64,000 bases of DNA, from the NCBI RefSeq assembly GCF_051622035.1, contig NC_135356.1, forward strand, positions 8,964,579 through 9,028,578, given 5' to 3'. Shown one piece after another: positions 21,873 to 38,135 of the stretch. The notes beneath the pieces are model-generated. The model saw nothing but the letters and a program-made list of their open reading frames with translations, was not told the origin of the DNA and ran no database searches. The translations under genes and the position numbers were made by a program. Position 1 is the first letter of the stretch, and each line of letters begins with the position of its first letter. The stretch is from Arctopsyche grandis. Taxonomy: Eukaryota; Arthropoda; Insecta; Trichoptera; Hydropsychidae.

Positions 21873-22938
21873 TGGTGCGTACGCACCAAGCCAACGAACG
21901 GCCCACAGGCCAACTTTTAAAACCAGTAGCGTACAAAATATCGAAATAAAAATTAAATTTAAAAATTGAAATTAAATATCAAAATTAAAACTATTATTAT
22001 TTTATTAAAATTAAATTCAAGTATCAAAATAAAATTATAATCATTATATTAATTTGTTTATATAATTGTCTTTGGCCAGGAAGGCGCATTGGGTTTACCT
22101 GTTAGGCCTTCTTGGTGTAAATTAAATAAAAAAATAAAAAAAAAATAAACAAAATAAAATAAATAAATAAATTAAAATTAAAATTAAATATTGAAAGTTA
22201 AAACAGAACATGCACAATTTAAATAAATTTTCGAGATTGACCTAAAATTAGATCATCAACAATCACATACAGGTAATCCTCGACTTTTGTTTGTCGAAGA
22301 TATTTTGACTTACGAAGATACGCACTAAGATCGAAAAAAAATCAAAGAATTATTATTTTTACTTCCCCGTAATGCGCAGTTACTGAGACTATATCATGTA
22401 TTAGTATGGGTGATCCAACGATTTTTGCTAACCCGGGGTGTTGTCGGTCACATCAAACGAATTTTTTTATTCTTCAATTGTTTCTCTCGTCGAAATAAAT
22501 CAAGTAATTAAATCATTTCAGAGGTAAAATTTATCGGATAATGTGTGATTATTAATTTTATTTCGACGAAAGAAAAAAAACCCTTTGACAAATCACCGAC
22601 ATCCGACACCGCGTTTTTTTATGAATTGTTTTTTTTTTATCGTTCATCCACGTGGAAATACAGTAACATCTCGTGACGACTTAAACAATATTTTTTTTCG
22701 CTCGTAAGCAGAGAAATTATAATATTTCTCTGGTTTAAAATGCGAATCGTCGTAATTCAAAACATTGTTGTAATTCAAAACATCAACGATGATCTAATTT
22801 TAGCTCAATCTCGCTCTTTAGCTTGATTTTGATATTTAATTTCAATTTTAAAATTTAATTTTTATTTCGATATTTTGTACGCTACTGTGGTTAAAAAAGT
22901 TGGCCCAAAATCGTCGTTGGTTTAGTCCGTAAGCACCA
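21873..22938. mobile_element. Foldback PIF/Harbinger-like MITE, 1.07 kb
   Basis: TTA at 21870-21872 and 22939-22941 flanks the inverse ends TGGTGCGTACGCACCAAGCC and GGTGCTTACGGACTAAACC. Long inverted arms include AGTAGCGTACAAAATATCGA and TCGATATTTTGTACGCTACT. Inside lie a SINE tail (22072-22125) and a second palindrome around CGTCGAAATAAA and TTTATTTCGACG. Confidence 0.65.
22072..22125 (+). mobile_element. SINE tail fragment
   Basis: GGCCAGGAAGGCGCATTGGG and GGCCTTCTTGGTG, the conserved 3' part of the SINE at 6421. Confidence 0.5.
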
Positions 22939-22984
22939 TTAGAGGTCACACTCTCAGACTTCGAAAAGAAAATCGAATAAATTG

Positions 22985-23332
22985 ATCAGATCAGAGTTGT
23001 TAAAGCTTGGAATAGTCTTCTCAACAATGTAGTAAATTCTGAAAACCTTAATATTAAAAAAAAAACTAGAAGATTTTTTTAATTCTTCTTTTCCAATCTT
23101 TTCTGTACTTAAGTTTTCTTTTAGCTATTATGTTACCGTCCCAGATATTTTTATTCTCTTTCATCTTTCGGTATTTTCTTTTATTTCGTATTTTTTTCAT
23201 GTTCACTTTTTTTTTCATTGATCTTATTATTGTTATGAATATTTTTGTTTTTATTTTGTTATTTATATTAAGTCCAAACCCCGTGGGTCTATCAGCTTTT
23301 CCGGCTTCCACATATATTATTTAATAAATAAA
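22985..23332 (+). mobile_element. LINE 3' end with A-rich tail
   Basis: Encodes RVVKAWNSLLNNVVNSENLN, the W-N-x-L-x-x-x-V-V motif common at LINE ORF2 C-termini, followed by a T-rich 3' UTR ending in AATAAATAAATAA. Confidence 0.6.
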
Positions 23333-23772
23333 TAATATTTAATTTTTGTATACCAAATACTGTGAGCAGACTTTCGTTCTAACATTTGGTGACCACTGAC
23401 CACAACCGAAAAATAATCTGAGTATATTCAAAACTTAAAACACGTTTTGATGAAATTTATGGGCTTTTTTTGATAAATTTGAGGATAGATAAAATAAGCT
23501 TAAATAAATAGTCATCTCTAAATTCACATGTTAAAATTTCATAGTTTTTTGACATACATACAAACACGGGTTTGAAAAATCAAAGATGTTGAAGAGGATG
23601 ATGTATGGAAGGAAGTTTTTATAAAATATGTATAAAAAACATCATAATTTTAAGAAGAATATTTGTTAATCGGCATTTGATTCTTTTTAAAAATATTTGA
23701 ACTACCAATATTAGGATACATATTTTTTAAATAATGAAAAAAGAGGGGGGGGGGGGGTCATAAAAAGTAAAC

Positions 23773-23966
23773 GGTTCGGTGATTACTGGTCACAAAGTCA
23801 CTAAAATCTATGTATATAACGGAACATCTGGCAGCTGAAAAGTTCATCATACTAACGATAACTATCATACTAACGAGCACTTGAGTGCCAAATATTGCGT
23901 ATTCACGATTTTAATGGCAAAAATTATCTTTGTGACCACCGCAATGTGACTAATAATCCAATTACC
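23773..23966 (+). mobile_element. 194-bp MITE, GGTTCGGTGATTA family (copy 2)
   Basis: Ends GGTTCGGTGATTACTGGTCA and TGACTAATAATCCAATTACC. The flanking 9-mers AAAGTAAAC (23764-23772) and AGAGTAAAC (23967-23975) agree at 8 of 9 bases. Shares AACGGAACATCTGGCAG and CATACTAACGATAACTAT with the other copies. Confidence 0.7.
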
Positions 23967-23975
23967 AGAGTAAAC

Positions 23976-24873
23976 ACCGGTTCTTTTTACATACCTCCTT
24001 TACGTTTTTTTTAATTAGCACTACACCACTGGTTAATACGTACATAAATTAAAAATACGTAAAGTGACATCTATTGAAAACATTATAAACTAATATTGAA
24101 ACAAAATTTTGTTTGTATGATTTTTCATAGATGCTCTGATACACCAATCAATCAAAAAATAAACACATTTTAAGCTAAAAATTTTTTCCCACTTTGTCTT
24201 AAAATTAAATCATATGAATTTTTTTTTAATTTTTAATTCAGTAGCATAAAAAATATTGAAAATTTCAACACTTACACACACATTCAAGTGTGTACAATGT
24301 CCGCCATATTTCTGACAGTCGTTTAGTGGCTATCACACGATTAGGGTCTACTGTCACTAACATCAACCTAAACACGTGTCACCTTCAATATAAACTACAA
24401 CACCATCGCCAGGTGATTACTATCCTCCAACTTTAAACCTAACTTTTAACCTAAAAACTACGTGAAATAAACTGTCATCTATCATAACAGATGTGTTATA
24501 TCAGGCTCAAGGTCTTTTTTAACCGAAATCGATCCTTGACATAGAAGCCAAAAAAATACACCTTTCACCATATGTCAAAATCGTATAGCGAGACATTGGT
24601 CCTAAATATGGTTCTACCTTGCCCATTATTATGATAAATATTTTAATAATATTAAATATTATATTCACTAATTCAAAAGCAAGCATGGTCTAAGATTATT
24701 ATATTTTTTTTTATACAATTTTTGATAATTTCTTAATTACGCGTCTGTTATCATTTGACGTACAATCCAAAATGTTCGACATGTCAGTATTGCCATTACA
24801 TAAAAAATCGTTTAAATGTGTCATTTTTCATTTATCATTTTAAATCATTTTTCATTATTACGTATGTATGTAC
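23976..24873. other. No recognised feature
   Basis: AT-rich intergenic sequence without a supported gene or a clear repeat end. Confidence 0.4.
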
Positions 24874-25110
24874 GGTTCGGTGATTACTAGTCAAATGTGA
24901 ACCGGTCACAGGACAACCGGTCGCTCTAGATCGGTCACACGTGATCACCCGTCACACTAAAACTGGTCACGAGAAAACTGGTCACACCCTAAAATCGGTC
25001 ACGAGAAAACTGGTTGACCGATTTTAGGGTGTGACCAGTTTTAGTGTGACCGATCTAGAGCGACCGGTTGTCCTGTGACTGGTTCACATATGACTAGTAG
25101 TCCATTTATC
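24874..25110. mobile_element. Palindromic MITE with phased GGTCAC repeats
   Basis: Ends GGTTCGGTGATTACTAGTCA and the diverged inverse TGACTAGTAGTCC. GTATGTAC flanks both sides (24866-24873, 25111-25118). The two arms pair almost base for base across the whole element. Each arm repeats GGTCAC or its relative every 15-20 bases. Confidence 0.75.
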
Positions 25111-25180
25111 GTATGTACCTGTATTGAGTACCTAAAAACCAGTTACCCAGACACCAGGTTATATTTTGAAATATGTATAT

Positions 25181-25623
25181 TAAGGTGACCATTCGTACTG
25201 ATTTTACCTGGACTATCGGTTTTTTGGGTATCTGTTCCGGTAAGTCGTGAGATACCAGTTATACCAGTACATTTTATGTAATATTATTTTTTTATCTAAT
25301 AGTTTGGTAAATATACAAAGTCTTCAGCGAAAAATATTGATGTCTCCTACAAAAATATTGGCAAATTAGTCAAATGTTGTTTCCATTTATCAGGAACAAA
25401 TGCACCATCCAAAGGATTTTTTACTTTGCTGAACAATATATTGTCCAGTGATAAAACGAAATTCAATTTTGAAACCTTAAAATGTTTGCTAATCACTTAG
25501 TATAATTTTAACTAGTCTTGTGTAGAATTTTATAAAGGCCTTAAAGAAAATGAATTCATCTTTTCATAAATGTGCGTCCATGATTATTTAATCTTCGTTT
25601 AAATAATTTAAATGGTCACCCCA
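25181..25623 (+). mobile_element. hAT element remnant, 443 bp, with transposase C-terminus
   Basis: TIRs TAAGGTGACCATT and, inverse, TGGGGTGACCATT. Duplication ATGTATAT and ATGTATAC (7/8). On the plus strand at about 25330-25560 a peptide with SGTNAPSKGFFTLLNNILSS resembles the hAT C-terminal dimerisation region (the family pattern GTNAP..R.FS..N). It is followed by an interrupted tail. The reading frame has a stop, so it is dead. Confidence 0.75.
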
Positions 25624-25707
25624 ATGTATACAGACTTTCTGGAAATCAATTAAATTTTAATAATATTTCATAATTTAATTTTATAATTAAACATTGCGAA
25701 CATAGTG

Positions 25708-25776
<69 letters not shown>
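25708..25776. repeat. (TA)n microsatellite
   Basis: About 34 uninterrupted TA units. Confidence 0.95.
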
Positions 25777-25780
<4 letters not shown>

Positions 25781-26067
25781 TATATTTATTATAATTCTAT
25801 AATTCTAGAACTATGTATATTAATTTAAAATTCAACTAGTCGATGTGGCCAGGCAATGTTTGAAATAGCCGGACTTCTTTTAATGGATGCTTCGGGCCCT
25901 GTAGTTAATGACGACTTTGTTAATTGACAAACAGCGATTAATAATAACTGATTAGTGTGCAATAGTAATTCCCCAAGATCAGATTCACATTAATAGTAGT
26001 TGGTAAAACTTGAAATATCATCATCATTTTTACAAAGAGTTATATAAACCCAGAATGCTTCTCATCC

Positions 26068-26317
26068 GGTTCCCGGAACGATGCACTAAAAGCACTAAAT
26101 AGTAACGCACTTTCGAGAAGTCATAATTTTCAAAGGCGCTCAAAAGTAACTTACGAAATATAATTCCACAAAAAAAAGGTTAACATCCTCGGATAACATC
26201 CAAATACCCGTTGTAGTTTTTTTATGGAATTCTATTGCGTTAGTTCTCCTTAAACATCTTCGAAAGTTTGGTTGTCTCGATAGTGCAACTATCACGAGTG
26301 CATTTTTCCGGTCACCT
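26068..26317 (-). mobile_element. Palindromic MITE, GG...CCGGAAA ends (copy 1)
   Basis: Ends GGTTCCCGGAACGATGCAC and, inverse, AGGTGACCGGAAAAATGCAC. Flanks TCTCATCC and TCCCATCC (7/8). Interior GAATTCCAC...GTGGAATTC-like symmetry. The inverse copy is at 51205-51428. It is inserted in or beside the hAT transposase remnant. Confidence 0.65.
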
Positions 26318-26324
26318 TCCCATC

Positions 26325-26760
26325 CATAGCAGCAGCTACATCAGTCGTAATCGACAAAAGTTTATGTATTTTTTGTATTGGAAGTTCTGTTTGATATTAA
26401 TATAAAAGACTTGAATGAATATTCATACATACTCTCGTTTGTCCCTTCATCGGTAAAATTGTTACCAATTATTCTGTAACAGACATATCTTGGAATCCCA
26501 TTACAATAAATACACATAGCTGTGTGATATCAGTGACATCCGTCGATTCGTCGAATTGCAAGGATAGTGACCTGCGTTTATTAATATTTTATTTAATTAA
26601 CTGTTTTAAATTTCTACTTGTTCTATGCATAACGGTGTTTCGCGACAGTGACAATTCTTTAATGGAAGAAATTATGTCAGATTTATTGTTTAAATTTTGA
26701 AAAAACAAAATTGAGTTTACATTATAAGCAATATCATATGGGGGATGGAAAAAATCATAA
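26325..26760 (-). pseudogene. hAT transposase remnant (minus strand)
   Basis: Minus-strand frames read LSLSRNTVMHRTSRNL, then after frameshifts QFDESTDVTDITQLCVFI, then LVTILPMKGQT and TTDVAAAMDGK. The series SLSR.TV, DESTD.TD.AQL, P.KG.T and TTDGA.AM..K is the conserved order in hAT transposases and their GTF2IRD2/ZBED-like domesticated relatives. Several frame changes and stops show it is not functional. Confidence 0.75.
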
Positions 26761-26929
26761 GGAAGTAATTTATATGAAAGGGAAACAAAATGTATCCACT
26801 TTTGTAAATTGACCACGGAAAAAATTGTACTGTATACATATATTATAATAATAATAATAGCTTTTATTCCAGACGATGGAGAAAATAGTGCAATCCCCAA
26901 CGCCCATATAAATAATATATTTTTTTGAT

Positions 26930-27125
26930 TTTTAAATGCTTTTTATTATTAATAAATTATGTTCACAATACATCTTATATCTATTTTAATAGCTACTGAT
27001 CTACTGATCATTTTCTACTTTACAATTTTATTTTATTTGGTTAGTAATCATAGTATTATATTATTCTAATGTTAATGTACAGCATAATAGGAAAAAGAGC
27101 TCAAAAACCTATTTACAATAAATAA
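26930..27125 (-). mobile_element. LINE 3' UTR, minus strand
   Basis: Reverse complement of the UTR at 59235-59450. Includes CTACTGATCTACTGATC, GTTCACAATACATCTTAT and AAAAAGAGCTCAAAAACC. Confidence 0.65.
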
Positions 27126-27231
27126 TATATAGATAATAAAAAAGTATTGAAAAATAGTAAACAAAAAATAAATATATAAATATTACTAATAATAAATAAT
27201 AATAATAATAATAATTAAATGTCTATTCAAG

Positions 27232-27785
27232 GCGTTCGGTGGAATAGTTCCATCCATCGAACATACAATGAAGAATGTAAATGAGAAGATGCGGCAGCAA
27301 GACGATAATTATGCGATAAAAATGTACGAAGACGTAGAGAGGCCGCTCTCATCTTGAGAATGGCTTCAAAGTGAGGCACATGCCCTTCCACAAACATTTG
27401 CGACGCGCTGCAGCTCCTAGGTAGCCCGAAAAGAGCACGGTAGCAGTTGTTGTATTGTACCTTTATCTACCTCATCGTCTCCCGCTTGTATCTGCTCCAT
27501 AATTCATCAGTATAGAGGCTAGTACAAAAGGACATAAATAATTGTCTCTTAACCTCTACACTGGAGTGGAAAAACCAGCAGTCTAGCCAGCATATTTGCC
27601 CTTACACAAATAGCTCTTCTTTGTCTTTCGACGTCACGGTCATCAGAGAGATCCTCCGTCAGCAGGTGTCCCAGATACTTGACTTCCCTAACGGTTTCAA
27701 GATTACGCCCATCTAAAATAATGTTGGGGACGAAAAGAGGACCTCGACCGTATCGGAAAATCAATACCATGGCCCACTTATGAAA
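27232..27785 (-). mobile_element. LINE ORF2 C-terminal fragment, minus strand
   Basis: The frame begins IFRYGRGPLFVPNIILDGRN and continues TVREVKYLGHLLTEDLSDD and RDVERQRRAICVRANMLAR. This is the thumb/C-terminal region of an arthropod non-LTR reverse transcriptase. Downstream, broken frames give QMFVEGH-like and SMDGT-like segments. The catalytic palm is missing. Confidence 0.75.
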
Positions 27786-28035
27786 CCGGACAAGTTTTTT
27801 TCTTGGCCACCCCTGGTATATTGAATGTTAATTTTTCCCATTTTAAATCACGTGCGTGTAATGATTTACAGCAAATAATTTTATGCTCCTAACGACACTC
27901 GTTCTTTTTTTTATCACTCTTATATGATATTTGGGTTAGATTAGATTAACAATAATTGTTCAAATATACTTACAAGTTTTCCTTTGACGGAATACTAACT
28001 TCAAAACATTACATTGATATCTATTTCTTTCTAGA

Positions 28036-33204
<5,169 letters not shown>

Positions 33205-33469
33205 TTAATTAATTAACCAACAATTAAGCGTCACGTCGATGTTGAACAAATATATTATTTTTTTTATAGTTGCATTAAATAAAAACATTAAATTGCATAT
33301 TTATAGAATAATTCGTAAAGAGACTTGTAGAGTGACCTTGTACCTTTGGCTTCGGGGCGCACACACGGGATATATTTTTAGGGGTGGTCCAACCTAAGAA
33401 GACAGAGGTTTGGGATTAGCTTAAACGATAGCATGAGGACAATCGAATTTGAATATTTATTTTCTTTAA

Positions 33470-34315
33470 CCCTTTGAATGCTGATCGTCGTTTTGCTGAC
33501 AAGTCCATCGGCCGATAGGCGTTGTATTTTGAGCATGTACAAAGTAAACAAGAATACTACCCGCTAAACCTCGCCATGTAGAATTGAAAAATGCATTGAA
33601 AATGGGTCGTGTAATCCGTGTCATTCATTTGTCAACGTTTATAAAGACGCGTTTGCACCGGATTTCTGAATTTATAACCATAGCAGAATTACCCGATGGA
33701 AATCTCTAACTGCCGAGTATTTTAGATTGTGAGCATTTAACAACAATGAAGAAGATGGAACTAGTTTTGGAAAAATACATTCATCAATACACTTTATTTT
33801 ATATAGCAAGGGGTGCAGCTCACGGGATCGAATGTGAAATGCACGAAAAAACAAATATCGGAAGGCAAAGATCGAAAATCGAAAGATCTTAAGTCGAAAG
33901 ATCAAAAAAAAGGGTGCATGGTAAACGGTACATACTCACTTAATTTGCGCGAGCAGGATACAAGAAGAACAGGCTTTTCCTCCCGTATTCTGCGCGCGCA
34001 TATTAACACCTGTTCCTCTTGTTCCTGTTGTATCCTCCTCGCGCAAATTAAGTGAGTATGTACCGTTTACCATGCACCCTTTTTTTTTGATCTTACGACT
34101 TAAGATCATTCGATTTTCGATATTTTTTGTTACGTGCATTTGACATTCGATCCCGTGGGTTAGACCCTGTTGCAAGATATATTAGAGAGTCTAAAAACAC
34201 CTTTACAAAACTCGAAATCCTCAGAATTGGATTTCTAAATAATTCTAGTTGGAAATGCTGGCGAAATTTTCAGCGTTGCGGGCTTTCAACAGAAAAGATG
34301 TCAGCACTCAAAGGG
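33470..34315. mobile_element. piggyBac-like MITE split by a foldback element
   Basis: TTAA at 33466-33469 and 34316-34319 flanks the inverse ends CCCTTTGAATGCTGA and TCAGCACTCAAAGGG. Removing the nested element (33811-34167 plus one 9-bp duplication) leaves about 480 bp, close to the 484-bp piggyBac-like MITE at 28841. Confidence 0.85.
33811..34167. mobile_element. Foldback (Mutator-like) MITE, copy 1
   Basis: Nearly the entire element is two inverted arms of about 170 bp around a loop rich in GCGCGC. Ends GGGTGCAGCTCACGGGATCG and CGATCCCGTGGGTTAGACCC. The flanking 9-mers TATAGCAAG and TGTTGCAAG agree at 7 of 9 bases. Confidence 0.75.
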
Positions 34316-34319
34316 TTAA

Positions 34320-36047
34320 ACAAAAATTAATAATATATTGATCAATTCTAATGGACTGCTCCCTTGTGGCTTAATTTGAAAAACTTTAGCTGTTAATAAA
34401 ATGCAATATTTTAATAGACTTAAACGATGCACTATTGTTATAAACGAAAATTTTGATAGTAAATCATAGATATATGTATTTAGATATAACATAGATGAGG
34501 CATTGCAAATAAATTTGCTAGGAGAAAGCGGACCAAACAACGGGAGAGGGGGGGGGGGGGGGTGCAAGGGTATGAATGAAAAGAAAACCTTGTAAATTGG
34601 GAAGGAAGGCAAAAATGACAATCGACTTAGAAGCCAGCTACCTACTGAAAGAGTGCACTTTTTTGCGTGCACTCTTCAAAAGGGAGACAATTTTTCGAGC
34701 GTCAGGCTCCATCTATGTGAATCAGGGATATCATCAATAAAAACTTGTTAAATTGTTACTAGGATTTATGAAGTTTATCACTTTTTTCTTTTTATTTATG
34801 TTTGTCTTTGTCTAGGTGTTGTTCAAATGGGCTTTTCCCCTTTCGTATGTATTTTATAATTATTAAACATAAATTTTGATTAAAAATTTCGATGTTTATA
34901 CAAATTTCTCATTGATAATTAAACAATAATGATGTATGGATAGAAGATTTATAAATTATGCTGACGATATTTTTAATCTTCCTAAAATGTGTTCTACATT
35001 GCCTTCAACATTATTTTTACGAAATATATACATCATGTAGATATATTTTTAAACGAGCATTTTTATTTTCTCAGATAATCCTGTTAACCTATAAACGTAT
35101 CTTATTTTATTCATCAGTCAAAAATACACAACTAAAATTTGAAACATGATAAAACAATTTTTACTTCTAATGAATTCGATTTGTGCTTTGAACTCTTGAT
35201 ATAATATCTTACATATGTATGTTTGAACCTTGAATTGATCCTAACTTTTATCAGAAAAAAAGTCGAATGTTCAAATTATCAGAATAGTGATAGCGAACTA
35301 AATTCATATGGGTTTTCGAATCGTTATCGTATATTATTACTAAATTGTATGTAGACATCTGTACATGCTTCGATTCGAGAATCTTGCCTGATAATTGTTT
35401 TAAGCTATAGTAAAAAACAGGTTCAATTGGTTTCAACTTGTAATGTCGACTTGCAGAGTGAACAGGTTACAGTCGTTTGTATGTAAGCACAATACATTCA
35501 GAATATAATATATGTAAATTATACACAAATATGTATATACATACGTACATATGACCGTATGTATCAGATAAGATATTAACCAAATTTTTTAAAATCATTT
35601 AATAATAAATAATTTAAATTACACACAAGATAACCTTTAAAACTTTGATACTTTGAGATAAATTAAAATTATTCGTAAACATCATTAGTGAAAAATTTAA
35701 TTTTGATACGAATACAATTTTACGAGACTATAAAGACTGACAATATATCCTCGCAATAGTTATTTATCGTATTATCAGGAATTTACCTTCATATTTAATC
35801 ATCTATAGTTTATTTACTCTCGATATACAATATTTTAAATGGAGAAATTTTTAACCCATTAAAAATTTCAACTACATATAAATGTATCAAAACACTATTT
35901 TGATTGTATATGTATATACATTCGTTTCCATCGATTTTACCGATTATATTTCAAAATCATCGTAAAATGTTATAATGATACAAAAAAATATAATTTCCAT
36001 AGCTGATATTTGTTACATCATGTCTAAAGCATACAGATATGTTTAGC
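34320..36047. other. No recognised feature
   Basis: AT-rich intergenic sequence with one poly(G) run (34549-34562). No coding frame supported by composition or similarity. Confidence 0.4.
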
Positions 36048-36475
36048 CAGCAGTTTGGCTTAGTGATAGCGTATATATTTAGCATCACTGAGGTCATAGG
36101 TTCGTGTCCTCGCCACTGCCGGTTAGATTTGGGGGTTTTGTGACTCCAAATCGATCGTTTCTCTATCAGAGTTTGCCAATTTTATCTGATCATTGCTGAA
36201 ACGGTTCCTGAAAATTGGTATTAAATCTAATCCTGTTGTCACAAAAATCTGCCTGTGTATAATTTGTATTAATTATACACAGTAATCTGAAATCCATAGA
36301 TGTCACTATGATTATTATTTCTGATTAATTGTTATATTCTATATATTCTGATTGTATATGTATGTATTACTGTATTTCTGATTTCTGATTGTTTATGTAT
36401 TTCATTAACGTACACCCGTCGCATTGGAGCAAATCTGTAATGGCGAGTGTGTATTGATTTGTGACAATAAAATAA
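36048..36475 (+). mobile_element. tRNA-derived SINE, near full length
   Basis: The head contains TTTGGCTTAGTGATAGCG (box A) and GGTTCGTGTCC (box B). The body contains GACTCCAAATCGATCGTTTC and TGATCATTGCTGAAACGGTT. The tail ends GACAATAAAATAAAAT. The same body in the opposite orientation is at 52918-53112. Confidence 0.8.
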
Positions 36476-36487
36476 AATATATATGTA

Positions 36488-37189
36488 CAGCCGTGGACAA
36501 ATGTATTAGGCCACTTGTAAAAAATACTTTTCATCCAAAATACGTATTTTGAAACAATACAAGAAAATCAGAGAGCAGCGGCTTCTTTCAGTTCTTCTTT
36601 CTGATCCTGCAACCCTGTAATCCAGCTTCCATCAAATGTCTTATTACGGTAAGTGAAGAAAATTTTGAATTTCATTCCCTTTTCACTTCTCCAGTTAGCT
36701 CAGAAGGTCTATTTTTGGGATTTTAAAAGACATGGTCGTTAAACTGAAATTTCGACAGTGCTCTCTTCTACATTCTTCCTGTTTTTGAAAAATTTTTCAT
36801 AGAACCAATCTCACTGTATCCATTTAATATCGAAGCGATAATTTGGATGGAAATTTTATCTACCTTGACCTTTGAAAATGTTTTAAAATAATCTGCCCTG
36901 TTCTCTTCACTCAATTCCCGTGTTTTTGGCATTTTTCAATAAAAGAAGATGCACTTCATTTAAAAAAAAAACAGTAACCTTAACGTTCGAAACACTGATT
37001 TGTGACAAAAAGGACAATTTCGTGGTTTTTTTTTTTAATAATAAGCAACCCAAAGAAGAGAAAATAGTGTTAAACAATAGAGGAATTCTTAGTATGCTTA
37101 GTGGCTGTTTCAAATACCCGAATATTTTCAGTCAAAGCATTTTTTTCAAGTGATCTATTATAACATTTGTCCACGGCTGTATATATTCA
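36488..37189. mobile_element. Tc1/mariner-like element, 702 bp
   Basis: Perfect 17-bp TIRs CAGCCGTGGACAAATGT with TA duplicated on both sides. A few minus-strand peptides survive (FDGSWITGLQDQKEEL), but no D-E-D transposase frame remains. It is an internally deleted or decayed copy. Confidence 0.9.
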
Positions 37190-37487
37190 AAATTTATGAT
37201 AATGAATGAATGACAAAACTGACGATTAGATTTGTTGTGTACATTCTTACTTATCAGCGCGAGGAAATTCAATGGTTTACATAATATTTGTGTGAGGTTG
37301 CTTATAAGATTTTTACGAAAAACTTTTCATTTAGGCAGAGTAATTTCTTTGTAAAAACGTATCTAATTAAAAAAAAATTGTCTTCTTGTACATTTGTTTC
37401 ATAGTAGTATTATTGTAAAGTCTGAAACTTTTCTGATAATCTTTTTAAAAAATAATCACTAGCGAATGGACTCTTATTTTTATTTTT

Positions 37488-38135
37488 ATTTTATTTATTG
37501 AAAAATCAACAGACAACAAGATGTAGACATGCATAAAAACAAAGAGTAAATATATAATATATATAAAATCCGAGTCCAATTACAGATTTTTACAAAGATA
37601 ATTAAATGAAAAAGGTAAATACAAGATAAACAAATGAAAAGGAAAAGAATGAAAGCTATAACACGACTAAATAGCACATTGCATTACTAAACTAAAGTAT
37701 TAAAATATTGCTGGTACTATATCTGCGCCCGTTGCAGATATATTACCTGCAAGTAGCCAATAATTCGCAGATATAGTACCTGCAAATAGCCAATTATCCG
37801 CAGACACAGTACCTGCAAATAGCCACAACCATTAAAATATTGGAAAAAGGTTATAAAACAGAATAGAAGAAGAAATGGATCAATTGGTCAAGATTCTCTT
37901 GATGTTAGTCCTGAATTGATGTAGGGAAATACTGAACAGATCAACCTTATCAAACCTCAATAATAAAAATTCCAGCCCGAAATTATACAACCCTTTATTA
38001 GGCAGTTTGAAACACTTTTTCCCACTCAATAAAATGTTTATAAATCGAAAAATCGTCGTAAAAACGGGAAAATACATTAAATATTTTCGATTATTCCTAA
38101 AATTGCTAACTAAATTCTCAGAGGATTCCAACTTA
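37488..38135 (-). mobile_element. Probable LINE 3' end, minus strand
   Basis: On the minus strand it ends CTGTTGATTTTTCAATAAAT followed by A/T-rich tail. The same terminus is at 6997-7030. An 83-codon minus-strand frame (37880-38131) lies upstream, whose family I cannot name. Confidence 0.4.
37712..37828. repeat. Minisatellite, about 43-bp unit, three copies
   Basis: CGCAGATATAGTACCTGCAA followed by ATAGCCAAT recurs three times with small changes. Confidence 0.8.

Noticed and set aside
24890-25095. Regularly spaced repeats resembling a CRISPR array
   Set aside because: The motif is only 6-8 bases, spacers are not unique, the whole is a palindrome, and the genome is eukaryotic.
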